64,000 nt of DNA. It comes from Pyrrhosoma nymphula (taxonomy: Eukaryota; Arthropoda; Insecta; Odonata; Coenagrionidae). The notes beneath the pieces were generated by a model that saw only the letters and a list, made by a program, of their open reading frames with translations, was not told the origin of the DNA and ran no database searches. Made by a program: the position numbers and the translations under genes. Below are positions 33,141-46,215 of this stretch, piece after piece (within the stretch, counting starts at the first letter, position 1; each line of letters starts with the position of its first letter). Location of the stretch: contig OY754336.1 of the NCBI GenBank assembly GCA_963573305.1, positions 18,078,699 to 18,142,698 on the forward strand, written 5' to 3'.

Positions 33141-36100
33141 TATGTAGTACTCAATGTATTTATCCCTTAGCCTTCCTCTTGTAACTTATTTCTTCTTCTT
33201 TTCGGCGGAAATGATGGGCGGATATGTGTTGAGATGTGAGGGCACATTGAAGAGGATTATTGAGGGGCGAACGCTTGGCAAGCACGGGAGAAGAAGGAAA
33301 AGCATGGGTATTTTGGGCAACTTAAGGAGAGGCAGAGGGTATGAGAAGCTTTAGAGAGAGATACCTCTCTGATGGCGAGCAAGTAATGCGCAGGAATGTG
33401 AATAGATAAAGACTGTCCAAAAACCAACCAATCAACTGGCAGCATATACTATGATGATTCTCATGATAATAAAAATTCATGTGTGCTTACGCGACACAAA
33501 CAGAGCACATGGTTGTCCCAAGGGACGTCATTGATATTTTTCGGGAATTACATAATGTTTATGCATGCGTGTGCGTATAATGAGAAGTGTGGACTTCGCA
33601 TTGTGATAATGAATTCTGTACTAGTAAAATTAAAAAAATACTTCATTAAAGAATTTCGATGTAAGACCATCTTAATTTTTTTTATTTTAGCGCAGTAACG
33701 GACTACTATCAAATTATATTTTTACCAAAATATTTCCATAAATTAACATAAAAATGAATACGTGAAAATGTAGACTTTTGTTGGAGTTATGAACAACAAT
33801 GGAAGCTTACTTCTTCTGCACTTTTACAACATGTAAAGAAAGATAGTTTCTCTTCTATGACTATGATTTCTCGATGACAACAAAGGAGCATTTAGTGAGA
33901 GGATACGTGCTCGGATACGGAACTGTAGGTCAAAGACATCGGCTCATAGCAGACGAATGCTATTCCCATATTTTCGACCTCAATTTTCTTTTATTTCTCC
34001 CTAATGTCATCCACTCCATGCGGCGGAGGAGACAAGAGGAGAATGCATGGCAAACGCTCATTCCCTTCGCTTAAACGATTCCGTGACGGTAACGCTTCTC
34101 CTTCCTTTTGGAGACGATTTTTCGTTACTTGTTCTTTCAATTCACTCCCAGGCGGCAAAAGGCCAGTGAAGGATCATCCGCGAATAAGTTTCACTTGAAT
34201 AATAATTGGCGCGACGACATTTCTCGGACGCACGCGATGGTTTCCCGATCCCCCTCCCACCAACAGCACCACCACCGACAGCTTCCCCCTTGCCTCTTCC
34301 GTGCAGTCAATCGCGCATTCCTCTCCGTACGCGCCTCTCCACGATGCGCGTTTATTGGCCTCACAACTGTTTAAGGGGAACTGTCCTCTCAGACGCTCTC
34401 ATTTCTTGACAGGCGAAGTAGCACTCAAAATATTTCCATCCAAATTTTTACTCGTATGCGGAAAAGGTGTCTGAAGCGATACATGCTTCTGGGCCAGAGA
34501 GGTTTTGATAATTGGATCAGTATTTTTTATAAATATTTGCATAACTATGAGTATGACAAAACAACGAAGGCTAACGTTATTTATTAATCCGCAAATGAAC
34601 TAAGTAACTTAGTGATATTGCAATAACTATTAGGAGTATACTTAGCGTAAAGTATATTCTTGGGTATATTAATTTTCATATACGCACTGCGATAGATGTT
34701 ACTGAGTCTTATTGGTAGGATGAAACCTAAATGTCAAAGTGATTTAAAAACACTTTCTACATCACTTGGATTAAGCAACTTAATGACAACATGCACTCAT
34801 TTGCCATGAACGGATGGGAATCAAAAACACTTCAACACAGACACATATGACATCAGAGATTGCTCGTATCAAGAGATAAGGCCTACTGCACGCATACTGC
34901 TTGTCTTTGGTGCCACAATTTTTCCCAGCACATCGTGAACCTTATGATGGTGGTAGGAATTCTATTCGCAGTAAAATTTCTAGGGTTTAAACCTTATAAA
35001 TCTCTTGGTTATGCAGCAAGATGATCATCCACCATAAAAACCCACTTTTTACATTATCTGAGCGACGACTGATACGCATCAACAAAATGAGAGACGTTTG
35101 AATAGTTACAAATATATAGTCATCCATAACCCCACCTCGGTGTGATGTTTGTGCGAATATCTTACCTACCAAATATTTAACACAGAATACTCGACAAAAA
35201 TAAGCGCTTGTGCTCCTATTGCGCGCTAAATAATAAAAATTCAACAGTGATGCACTTTATACTTAAAATTTCGTATGGCCTTTCCCCAGGCAGGCACGGC
35301 TAAATATTTGTCAACCGCGTCTAATTCTTTGTCGATAGTCTCGTCCTTTCCTACTTTTTAGGTCGTATGACATTTTCGGACAACAATAACTGAACCGTAG
35401 TACGAAAGAAGGCCACGAGTGAACATAAGACGGGTTCCACAAGGTGATTCACCGGCTGATATATCATTTTAATGCAACGGGGCTTGGGAGTTAGGTTGAG
35501 TATGCTAGACCACGGTTATAGAGTAAAAATATCCCGTTAAATTTAAGAAATTCACTCAGCTGCAGGAGAAATACCCCGTCTACAAGCCCAGCTTGCAACT
35601 GTGTAAGAGTGGTTCTATAATAGCACACAGGATGAAAAAAACCAAACAGTCCGAATCACGATTATTTATCCGATACTAGGCCAACTTTTAAGTATTATAA
35701 CAATAATTATTTGAGCGATATTGGCTTTAGAATTACAAAAATAAACGACAACACATGGTGTTGATAGAAATAGAGATTAATATATGACACGCATCGCACT
35801 GAATTACGATAGAAAGATCAGATATACTTCCAAATAAACGAAAACGAGCATTTAAATCACCACGTCAGCATGAGTGACATGATGTATAAAAATTTTGCTG
35901 TTTTGAGAATCAGTTTTGCAACGTATAAAGAATTATTCTTCCATTTAGTGAATACGCTCACGGAAACAAAAGCGCGAACAAGATGTTTAGACGCGGCCGC
36001 TGCAAATTTCGTGTGTCGATAGTTGGCGAAGTGGGAGATGACACCTGGGCGCTAAACTTAGACAATGAACAGAAGAGAGAAGGGGAGAGAGAGCACAGCT

Positions 36101-36190
36101 GGCTGGCTACTAAGGGAATGGAATCCCATGGTTGCGTGCCATACCAATCGACACCCAGAGGGTTGACAGGTGCAAGCAGGCCCACCTGGG
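33141..36190. other. About 3 kb with no recognised feature
   Basis: Mainly AT-rich. A pyrimidine-rich patch occurs at 34230-34350. Short frames such as 33874-34198 have no domain. Confidence 0.4.
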
Positions 36191-36196
36191 TTGGTA

Positions 36197-36243
36197 ATTC
36201 GAACCTGGGGCAGAAGGCAGAGGGCGATCACAGCCTTACCGAA
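36197..36243 (-). repeat. Weak tRNA-like fragment
   Basis: The minus strand carries CGGTAAGGCTGTGATCG, then a GGTTCGAATTACC B-box-like stretch about 30 bases on. The pairing is poor, and it is listed as a possible SINE relic only. Confidence 0.3.
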
Positions 36244-36654
36244 ACGAGAAGATTTGTCTCCTCATTTCAAATAAATCTTTCCATGACGCATCAAAATGTA
36301 AACATACAACAATAGAGAAAGCTAATAACAGGTTAAAATCTATCTTGATACGGAAAATATAATAACCTGAAGACATTCCAAGTTTCTATAACAAAATAGG
36401 CATGCTGTGTGTCAAATTTCATTAAAATATTCCGTCCCTCACCGAATACATTTTTGTTTTCCCCATCATAATTCTCAAAACATGACCATGAAAAGAAATC
36501 TCCAAAGGGATCCAGAACGAATAAAGAAACTAATACATTGGAATGGAATACATATTCAATCCAATTAAAATGAAGGAAGTTAATACAAGTGGTATAGACG
36601 CTTTTGCCGAGCGAGATTTGTGTACGATAATCTGCCCCTTCACTTCAATCAAAA

Positions 36655-36810
36655 GTTGAACACTTCACTTGAAATGCTCCCCACTGCACTTCTTAGCCCA
36701 TCGGACGCGACGTTAAACTGTGGGTACCTTGGCGCCTTTGTTAGAGAGCAGAATAACGCCGGGACCAAAATCCTTTTCAGACTTCCGGCATTCTGTAAAA
36801 TAATCCTTCC
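36655..36810 (+). mobile_element. SINE-like repeat with conserved core, copy 3
   Basis: The core reads TAGCCCATCGGACGCGACGT followed by TAAACTG (36695-36720), matching the CCGTCGGATGGGACGTTAAAC consensus of the other copies. The following TTAGAGAGCAGAATAACGCC resembles their tail. The head is not recognisable, so this copy is truncated or more decayed. Confidence 0.55.
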
Positions 36811-37589
36811 CTTGACAGCATAGTCGCATGTTCCATGATGGCGAAAATAACCTCGATTGTTGGTCACCTCCTATTATGTCAGCCCAGTAAAATCCACAAA
36901 AGTTTCCACGAAACGCTTCCTTAGACCCAGGCTTGTGACGTTTGGTGTAATCAGTGACTGTACAGTTAGTTTACTTTCTGTCGTTAGTTATCTAGGTTAT
37001 TATCCTTCGGATTCTGCAATTGCGGGGGTGTTCACACAGTCTAGAAAAACATTCTTCCATTTTTCAAAAGGAATACTTTTTTTTTAAAGGAATACTTTAC
37101 TTGATTTTATTTTGAAGTAATCTTCTTTCGAAGCAATAACTTGCCCTACACGGGCCTACATTTAGTCATCAGTTTCTTATACCACTCAGCATCACCACGA
37201 AATCCTCTGCAACAGTCTCACGCACCACGCTACGTGCTTGTCATTTCTCCCCTCATCCGTTATGTAGCTCTTCATCTTTTCCGCTTTCTCGTTTACTGTC
37301 TCCTCGATTCACAGTAAGTACCACACAATACAGAACAAAGGCGATAGTAAGCAATTATATTTTATAGCTTTTAAATCGTAAGCTCCTCCTGCACTACCAT
37401 CACAACTTAGCATTGATATATCTATATGTAATGCTCATCAACCTCAGGCAGTGGCGCTTTATTGCTTTCCCTGGAGGGTACGCGGGATTTTCCCCATCCT
37501 CTTTCTCTTTTAGTTTTTCTCTGATCTGCTTAGGCAATAAAGGGCCGTCGGCCTCTTTGTATTATCTCATTTTCCGCTAAGAGAAGAGA

Positions 37590-37625
<36 letters not shown>

Positions 37626-40600
37626 AATGGTAGCTTCCTCTGTTCCTCAGCTGCTTCAAAATCAACTGTGGTCTTCATTAGTCTTCTAATTCCGTCTTCG
37701 CCCTTCCAACGATGATTCTTATCATTATATATGAAGCAAGATCCATGAGGTCACAGCATTTACCAGGAATTTAATTTCTAGGTCTCATTTATGAAGTTAA
37801 CATTCATACTAAGGACTGTAGGTATTTCTCCTACATACAAATATCAGGATTTTTCCCAGAGCTGAATTTTCGTCAGTACTTACATCTAATAATTCTACAG
37901 CTGTGGTCACTGTGGCCACTCAAATGAAATGATAATGATTAAGAAAAATAGCAACGACAGCGAATCCATTCCTAATTTACACTCATGTGAGTTCAGATAA
38001 TTATCGGGGATGTTGATCTAAGGAGGAAGTTCCAACGGTTAAAAATGAAAAAATGGCTTAGATTAAGCATTTCAAATCAATCAAGCTGTTTACACATTAT
38101 TAACTACACAGAAAACTCAGTAAACAACCACTTTGGATTCCTTCAGATTATGTACAGCTTATCGTACGAAAAATAAGACATCACGAAAAATGAACTTAAC
38201 TCAGACGACGATAGTAATAATTGAATGCATTAAAGGTACGCTGGGCTTCCAGATGTGAAAGATGATTTCCAAGGTATTCTTGGTTTTCATGTTGAACTCT
38301 TAAAAATTTAAGTTTTTATAAGGAATAATGACGCATGCACAAATATACCTCTTCCGTCGATACTTCTTCTGTCCTTATTTCTTTATACCTTCACTTTTAT
38401 TCGTGAAAGAGAAACTAATTATATTAACTTTCAACATATAATCGACTGTTGGGTAATAACATTGGAAGATCGAACAATAAGTCGACGGACTTTTTTGTGA
38501 GGGATAATGCCTTCAAATAGATATTTCTAGATAAAAAATAACAAACCACACAATTTGTTTGGCGAATGATGATTATTTCCTATTCAAACCCAGTGAGGCT
38601 CACCTTCACGAAGAACTTACTTAAAATGAGTTGAGAACTGATAACTATGAATATCATCTTCCGCGACCAGGTAAAAAAAATACAACCAGAACAATTTGAG
38701 AACGTGGACTAGTTTATGTCTAAAACATGGTTCAATCGTAAAATAAAATTTTACTAGCGTTTCAGTCTGGTATTTTTTTTTCCACGCTTCATTCCAGAAA
38801 ACTGCCCGAGGGGATCCTGACTCACCAAGTGACGAGGAGCACACTTATCCACACAAGTGGCAAAGAGTTAAGTTCCCAACCTCCCAACGCCTTTAAATCC
38901 GGCTCCTTTTTTTAAAACTACTCCTCTGCTACTCTCTGAGCACGGCGACGCTGCCCCTCCAACCCCCCTGCCCTTCCAACGGTGCCCCCCACCCCGCACC
39001 AGACGCAAAATGAAGAGCGAAGCGATAAACCGAGCCGAGGAAACAAGAAGGGAATAAAAAGGACAAAAAAACATCGCGAGGCGTATCGACCACCCATATT
39101 TGGCGTCGAGGGCAATAAACGGCGATGAATATTTCAGATCTCTCTTTCTTCTCCTTTGCCTGTCCCTCCATTCTACTCCCTCTGCATTCACCTTTCCTCT
39201 CTATCCCTCATTCCTCTGCTCTCTGCGTGGACCAAAAAGAAATACGACGAAGCCATTACTTATCGCGTATTTACTTATTATTTTCAAGTGGCGCAAGTTT
39301 TATTTTTCTTTCGTCCAAGTACTCCGGAAAAAAGCAACTCGGGGTTCCTCCTCGCTCAACGGGGCGGGTGCAGTACTATACTCAACTCACTCACTCACTC
39401 ACTGAAAATTAAAAGCCTCAAGAGTCGTCGGGTTTGGCGAGGCGAAAAGCATTTCATTGCCCATTTCTTCCGTCCTCTTTCTTTTTTCCTTACTTCGTCG
39501 AATAGGCGATGCCGAGAGATGATTGGCTCGGGGACTGCCCGCGATTGATGCGGGCGAGGGAGACGCTGACGGCGCACAGTAATAATAATAACAATAAAAA
39601 GAATGAACCATTCAAGTGATTGAGAGTCGAGAGAGAGGGAGGATTTCTCCGGTATGGAAATTAAGTGGTCGGGGAAGAGTTTGTAGATGGAGGGAGGGAG
39701 AGGGGGGGAGGGGAAGAAGGTGGTACGAAGGAAGTGAGGAAAGTGGAGTGGATGGATAGTTAATGGAAAAACAAAAGGGGTTGAAACGTACAAGAGGGAG
39801 CGCAGCCGATTCCATGCATGGCACGGGAGCGTGGCAGGATAGGAAGGTGACGTCTACTTTGATCAAAGTATTGTAATTTCACTGGGTTTAAAGTACTCCA
39901 TTCCGGGTAAACAATTACCCACAGCTTATATTTAACATTTGAAAGATGGTTAATAATTGCTAAATGTTTTTGGTAATTCACGAAACTCCATTGGATTCCG
40001 TGTTTCGATCGTGGAAACGATGAAGAAAATCGTTGGCTTTCATAGTGTTCAAATTACATTTTCGACGTCAAAAGAGGTATAACCGTTGATTTTTTCCAGA
40101 ATTATCGCTCTGCAAGATCGCTTGATAAAATCCCGATAATCGCTTAATCGCATTCACCAATTCGATTAAACGGAAGTTGCATTACATTATTGCATGCATG
40201 ATGATATGCTCGCAGACGGGAAGACAAGTTCAATGAGACATACGTTGACAAACCGAGATGGCTGACCCATTGGCAACATGAACATTTCCAAAGCCTCCAG
40301 TTCATTTTAACCTTCTTGACGGAAAGGAAGAAGTATGGAAGAGCAAAGAGAAAGCACCCCTGTGGTCGCTCTCGGGTCAAACGCCGCTCATGCGACGCAA
40401 GGGATAAATAAATCAGACGATAAATAAACAGGCGAAAACTTCGATTAAATACACGCAAAGGCAGGGTTTTCCGGATTTGAGTTAGTTATGGAAGCGATAG
40501 CCTTCGTAAGACGACAGTAACCGCGCCGTATACGAGGCAGCGGACGACGTCGGAAATCATTTCCTCCGAGCCACCTAACCCGACCGCCGCCGAGAGGAGG

Positions 40601-42184
40601 AAAATCTGGTAATATATGGTCGTATGACTGACTGCTTAACAAACTGTGATACCGTTCACACGACCGTGAGGAATTCCATTTAATACGACGAGCACGACGC
40701 TCCTCGGGTGCTAAAATTTATTTCAACTTTTATTTCCGTGGAGACGTCCGGGAAATGAAAGGAGAGTGGTGGAGGTAGGAGATGGGCCGCAGCGAGAAGA
40801 CTTGTGAAGAAGGCAGGAAGGCGACGTGGATGCGTCCCAATTGATGCGGGCATTCGATGAGAGCATTTGTCAGGAAGGCGAATGGGAATTCCCCATCAAA
40901 GCCTCGGCCGAATAATAATAATAATACGCAGTTTAAAATCCTGAAGTAGCATCGTGCGGCACTCTCTCCGAGCTACAAAATAAGACGAGGCGATAAAGGT
41001 GAAATGCTTTCAAAACGTTTCCGTGAGGGTTGAGTGGGTCTTCAAAAGGTAATCGGATCCCTAAGAAACTGGTGCGTACGAATCACTTTTACAGCGGCTA
41101 TCGTCCAGTGAAAAGATAATATCTACACCTGGGCTAAAACGGTACGGTTAATAAAACAGATCTTATAAAATCAACAGGAGGGGCTTTATACAGTTTCACC
41201 CGCACCGAGCAATTTCTAAATTTAGCTAACGGTGCTTAAATTACGTTTCCGTTTGGTTTGTTATGCATCCCAATAACGAAGAAGACCAAGGCCGAGGTGA
41301 TAAAGTGATATTCCAGCGAATCAAAATAAAAACACAATGTAGCTCCTTTTTTTTACAGGGGCGTCAATGTTTGTTTCCTGTTACTTAAGAAGATAATGCT
41401 TTGGAAGAGGACATCCTGTACGGCAACGATTATTTTTCTAAAATTCACAAAACCTAAATGAGACGTAAATTAGAGTGGCGGAGGTACTTTCGGAGTACTT
41501 AATGTGTGCGTATTAAGTGACTTTATGAACTTGCAGACAATTATATTGCAGTTTATGAATCCATCCGGTAGTTTACTAACTTCAGCTGTACGTAATTAAT
41601 GAAGGTACGCACGACCCCTTACGGTAGTGGGGCCCAAAAAAAGAACGCAAATAATTTTGACGGCAGCAAATTCATGCCGAATATTTAAGCGCGCAGTTAC
41701 GGTTAAATTCCAATAAAAGAATAGTAGGCTAAGGAAATTTTACATTTTAGAGTGTTGAATAAGCGCAGAAGAGACATACGTTAGAATAAATCACACGATC
41801 TTTAGATGAAAGATCAGCGATTCCGACAAAAATTCCCTAGTCTCTAAAATCGCAGTGTTAGCCAAACTTGCATGCAAAGTTATAGCTCTAATTATTTCAG
41901 CACCTCGGAGCCCTACGCCTGCGACTCGACGACGAAGATGCCACAGTTAGAAAAACAAACCGGGAACACACGGTCATGGAAGAAATTCGAGATGATGACT
42001 AAATCTTAGAACACAGTAATCAATGTCCACGACAACACCCACACCCAAAACCCTTTAATCAAAACGAGAAATCAAGCGATTCGGACCACGAAAAGAACAG
42101 GTTTCCTACGCGCGAAAAATTCTCTGCTACTTTATAGGATGTCATTATCTTATTGCCGAAAAAAAACACTGCCCATAGAACAAG
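36811..42184. other. About 5.4 kb with no gene; low-complexity patches
   Basis: Mostly AT-rich DNA. It contains a (GA)n microsatellite (see 37581), a pyrimidine-rich GC patch at 38920-39000, a CT-rich patch at 39130-39230, a (CTCA)n run at 39386-39401 and a GA-rich patch at 39620-39770. (AAT)n runs lie at 39580 and 40912. No domain-bearing frame was recognised. Confidence 0.4.
37581..37624 (+). repeat. (GA)n microsatellite
   Basis: Three GAGAA units are followed by an uninterrupted run of about 14 GA dinucleotides. Confidence 0.95.
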
Positions 42185-42247
42185 AAAAAATGTGCCCCGC
42201 CGTACACTCAAGACGAAGACGCAGGCGATCTGCGGGGCACATTTTTT
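42185..42247. repeat. Perfect 16-bp inverted repeat hairpin
   Basis: AAAAAATGTGCCCCGC (42185-42200) and its exact reverse complement GCGGGGCACATTTTTT (42232-42247) enclose a 31-base loop. A perfect 16-bp stem of this strength is far beyond chance at this spacing. It lies in no recognised gene. Candidate explanations are a small foldback element, a hairpin RNA precursor, or a terminator-like fold (a GC stem followed by T6 in either direction). Confidence 0.85.
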
Positions 42248-42404
42248 GAGCCCTGACTTGTGTAAACATCCTTTTTGTGAGCTGTCTTTCGGCACCCGAA
42301 CCGAGAAAAGAACCTGGGAGCGTGTGGTCAGGTTGCTTTTCATTTGAATGGAGGAGGCACATATCATAAGCCGTAAATCTCTTGGCAAGGTCCGCCACGA
42401 ACAA

Positions 42405-42520
42405 ACCTCTGGAGGGAGACGGGAGGAGGGAGGGGACTAGAAGGGGAGAGAGAGAGGAGATGGAGTGGGAGGGAAGGGAGAGAGAGGAGAGAAAGAGAGA
42501 GAGAGAGGAGGTGTCCTCTG
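42405..42520 (+). repeat. GA-rich tract
   Basis: The plus strand is almost all purine over about 115 bases, with repeated GAGAGA and GGGAGGGA units. Overlapping frames here are artefacts. Confidence 0.8.
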
Positions 42521-43986
42521 GTGAATACCGCGCCGAGCCCTGCTTAGCGGCAGGAGTTCTCTCCCGGAGGAGAGGAAAACACGGGACGGCTGCGTGGGAG
42601 ACTGTCGGGAGGACTAGGCCAGGCTGGAGAAGAGAATTGTGGGGAGGTGTCTGAAGGGGTGGCGGTGGAGACTCGGGGTCGCATGAGCAGATTGGGAGGT
42701 AGAGAAAGGTGAAGGGTGGCGAGGAAGGAAAGGCCATGTACAATGGTATCTAGAGAGTAACCTTTCAAACAAATACCTTTGAAAACGTTCCAATTTTTAA
42801 ATTCGTAGAATAAATAAGAATCCTTCAACTACGCACGAGCATATACTTGAAGTACATACAACTATAATTGAGCGAGAGCTACTGCATTTTAAAGAAGTCG
42901 TTTTCTGACTCACACAGCAATGGACTCGAGCAGATACGATAGCATTTTCCTTCAAGTATTTGCTTCCTTCCTATTCCTTTTTTTCAGTAAACTTAATGAC
43001 ACAAACAAAGCTGCATTTAATGCGGATGATATATGTGCTTCTATAAAGAATTACTTTAAACGATAGTAATCAAGTTACCACAGCATTATAATTTGAATAT
43101 CCTTCCAATAAAAGTAAAACTTAATTAGCAAGAAGAAAGCATATAACGATTCGAGTAGCAGTAGAGTAAGCCCAAGAGATCAGACGTAAACAAGCACTTA
43201 TTTTTGAAGCATAATTTTACATAACTGTTATGACACAATTATTTTACGACCTTGTCAGTTTATTCGGATATATTACAACGAATTTTTATATCGCTGCAGC
43301 AAAACCAACAGAAGTACAACTTTCGATACCATTGTCTTATTTCACGATTGCTTAAGAAAAATACTAATCCGGACATAATTCACAGGCTCTTTGGAATCTC
43401 GATCTTAGGAATTCTGATATAAAAAACTGGAGGACACATGTTTCCACGCAAAAGTTTTTAATAAGCCATGAATTTTGTGATCCCACGATCATACCTCCTC
43501 TTTTTGAAAGTAGTAGAAAGAGTAATAAAGAAGGGTAATAACAAAATAAAAGAAGAAAGGGACAACATTATTTCAAGTGAAAATTATGTAAAATATCTAA
43601 TCCGGTAGCATAAAACAATTATCAGAGTAAAACTGTAAAGAGTTTAACTTTCGCTAAGATTTTCCGTTCTACGCCCAACTTAAAGCACTTGGTGTTACCT
43701 TCAAGCCTATAGATAATTCAAAGTAAATGGTTTGAGGGGAAACATGGTTTTTCCAATTCATTATGATTTTTTAAAACTATATTTAACAAAATACATAAGT
43801 ATTTCTTTGCAAGCATGATCAGACGATGATACGCCGCATTGAAACCATTGGAAAATAATAATTTACTTGGAGGACCAGCAAACTGAGCAGACAGCGCTGA
43901 CATCGTCCGTTTCATCTTTGTAAAAAACGATACGGAATTCCAGGGACAGAGAGAGCAAGTTGTTGCTAATGATCTTCAACACATAA
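42521..43986. other. No recognised feature
   Basis: A GC-rich edge to about 42720, then AT-rich DNA. No assignable frame or repeat up to the reverse-transcriptase remnant. Confidence 0.4.
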
Positions 43987-44796
43987 AAAGCCATAAATGA
44001 AATTAAGAAAAAAATAAAAACAGGAATACAAGTGCATGGAGAAAAAATATTCTAAATAGCAATTCTTGCTGAGAAGAAAGAAGATCTGACGAGAATGTTG
44101 AAATGTATGGACAAAATTATGAAGAAATACAACCAGAAGATTTATGTTACGAGAACCATGATTTGTGGAAGAAATGAAAAAGACAGAACCATCGTTAAAT
44201 TTGGGCGGAAAAAACTCGCGCAAGTGGAGGAATTTTGTTGTCTGGGAAGCAGGATCACCAGCGCTGGAAGAAGCAAGAAAGACAGTGTGGACAGAATAGC
44301 CAAGGCAAAGAAGAAATTCTATCAGAGGAGTCTACTGACAGCTGGCAACACAATCTGGGAAGTTAGGAAACACTTCATTGAAACATATATTTGGAGCATG
44401 CTTTTATATGGCAGTGAGGCCTGGACAATAACAGTAGCAGAGCAAAGAAGATTGGAATCATTGGAGATGTGGTGTTATCGAAGAATTATGGAGATTAAAT
44501 GGACGGAGAAAATCACTTACGAAGAAGTCATGCGAAGAGCTGGAGAGAAAAGAAGCATAATGACCGCACTGCGAAGAAGGAGAGACAAACATATTGGACA
44601 AATTTTGCGACACAACAGTCTAATGAAACAAATATTGGAAGGAGAAATAAATTGGAATAATTACAGAGGAAGACCAAGAATGCTATACATAAAAAAAATC
44701 ACGAAGGGCGTCAAAGTAGATAATTATGTAGGAATGAAGTGGGTGGCAGAGATGAGAGTGGAATGGAGAGCTACTGCAAACCAATCTTCGGATTGA
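43987..44796 (+). pseudogene. Non-LTR retrotransposon reverse transcriptase, C-terminal part
   Basis: The frame 44095-44796 reads through KYNQKIYVTRTMI, FCCLGSRITSAGRSKKDSV, LLYGSEAWTI, LESLEMWCYRRIMEIKWTEK and a final RGRPRM. This is the thumb and C-terminal region typical of RTE-like elements (Y-L-G-S-x-I-T, L-Y-G-S-E-x-W-T, F-E-M-W-C-x-R-R). In the same frame the homology extends upstream (AINEIKKKIKTGIQVHGEKIF) to about 43987. Exactly where the catalytic F-A-D-D motif should stand there is a stop (44053-44055) and loss of the DD pair, followed at once by IAILAEKKEDL. The copy is thus 5'-truncated and catalytically dead. Two other fragments of the same family are at 56935 and 58655. Clade assignment is tentative. 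Confidence 0.85.
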
Positions 44797-45483
44797 TGAT
44801 ATTTTCCTCCAATGATGAACAAGAGCGTTAAAACAAATGACTTATATAAAGCGCCATGAAAAATACTACAATGTGCTCTTAAGTAAATTTCACGCTTATT
44901 TAAGTTAGACCATACCGCACACTTTGTATTTACCCAACGCAACTCAGGTTTTACACTAAGTATTCCTGAGAACGCCACAAAGGCCGAAATGGTAATGGAA
45001 ACTCAGTACTCCACACTTACATAGATTGGGCCTTATCCCGAGCCCACCCGTTTCTTCTCTTAGCTCCCGCGACACGCAACACGAACAAAGGAAAGATGAA
45101 GGCACGCACGCGGGGACACGGGAAGACGGGATGACGATCACGATGTGGGCATCAGGGCGTTAGTCATGGATCCTTGTAACGCTAGATTATTTTGTGTCGT
45201 GGCAATTTTTCACAGCTTTGATCAATTGAGAAAACGAGATCACCCTTCTTCATATGTTTTGTCTTTTACTTCAAGGCCCGGTTTCATAATCTCTGATTGC
45301 ATATTTTCTCGGTATGAAAACCGATGCTAATACGTTCTCCCATCGACAACTCTCACGTAAACTAACCGACATTCTGTTGTAATATACCTAACACAAACTC
45401 TCAAGATAAAGACTTTTCTCGCGGCAATATTCGTGAAATCTATTGCAGTGATTTGGCAGGGTGAATATCATCGAATACGCTGC
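44797..45483. other. No recognised feature
   Basis: DNA following the retrotransposon remnant. No clear poly(A) tail or repeat boundary was seen. Confidence 0.4.
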
Positions 45484-45780
45484 TGAGTACAGCTCAAGTG
45501 TTGGTATAGGATTGAGCCTCATGGTTTGTGGTTTCTCTGAAGTCCTCTTCTCCCTTGTGTTATCATCCGTGATGGACCGCAAAGGCAAAAAATCTAGCTC
45601 TCTTGAATCCTCCAAAGTTGAATTGGATGATGCCTCGGTAGCGTAGTGGTCCGCGGATTGGTCCGTGGTTTGATCCCCGATTCAGGCCGATTTTTCTCAT
45701 AGCAACTCCCGCGTATTTCATCCCCGTAAATAGGCAGTGAGAAAAGCGTCATATAACATACTCCCAGTTAAAATAAAGTT
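45484..45780 (+). repeat. Composite repeat with internal tRNA-like sequence, copy 2
   Basis: The plus strand carries GTTGGTATAGGATTGAGC, GAAGTCCTCTTCTCCCTT and GATGGACCGCAAAGGC. A tRNA-like stretch follows (about 45630-45692: GCCTCGGTAGCGTAGTGGTC, then GGTTTGATCCCC), then GATTTTTCTCATAGCAAC and GCGTATTTCATC. All parts match 17600-17960 in inverted orientation and in the same internal order. Roughly 200 bp of shared sequence precedes the tRNA-like part. Confidence 0.75.
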
Positions 45781-45894
45781 AAAGTAAAGCATGTGATTAA
45801 CGATAACCAGACTTTATAATGTAGGCCTACATCAATGACTGACGTGGCGATGACGAAAACTCACAAGATAAGCAAATGTCCGCGTCTCCGGTCT

Positions 45895-46215
45895 GTGCGT
45901 TGCCTTCAATATCAGCTTCCCTCCCACCCTGAGGGCTAGGGTTTCGGTTCCAGCAGCGATAGGGATTTTTCAACGGAGTCCCGATCCCTAATTTGTCACC
46001 ATGTGTCGATCACTCCAAATCTTATGCATCGTCCGTCGGATGGGACAGTTAAACTACGGATCGTTTGACGTCTTGTGTTAGGAGTAGGCGAATAACGACG
46101 CGAGGTTTCTCACCACTTTCCCTGATTTTACTCATAATCTTTTCCTCTCCCACCTATATTTAACTGCGACAAAATTAACTTTACACGTCAGTCGTATTCG
46201 CAAATGAGCAACCAA
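45895..46215 (+). mobile_element. SINE-like repeat with conserved core, copy 4
   Basis: GGTTTCGGTTCCAGCAGCG leads to ATAGGGATTTTTCAACGGAG, then the core GCATCGTCCGTCGGATGGGA (46027-46046) followed by CAGTTAAAC. The tail is TGTTAGGAGTAGGCGAATAA with GCGAGGTTTCTCACC. Order and spacing match the 26.4-kb copy, including the GRTTTTTCARMGGARTCC block before the core. Confidence 0.7.

Noticed and set aside
37581..37624. Direct repeats that might suggest a CRISPR-like array
   Set aside because: A simple GA microsatellite without spacers.
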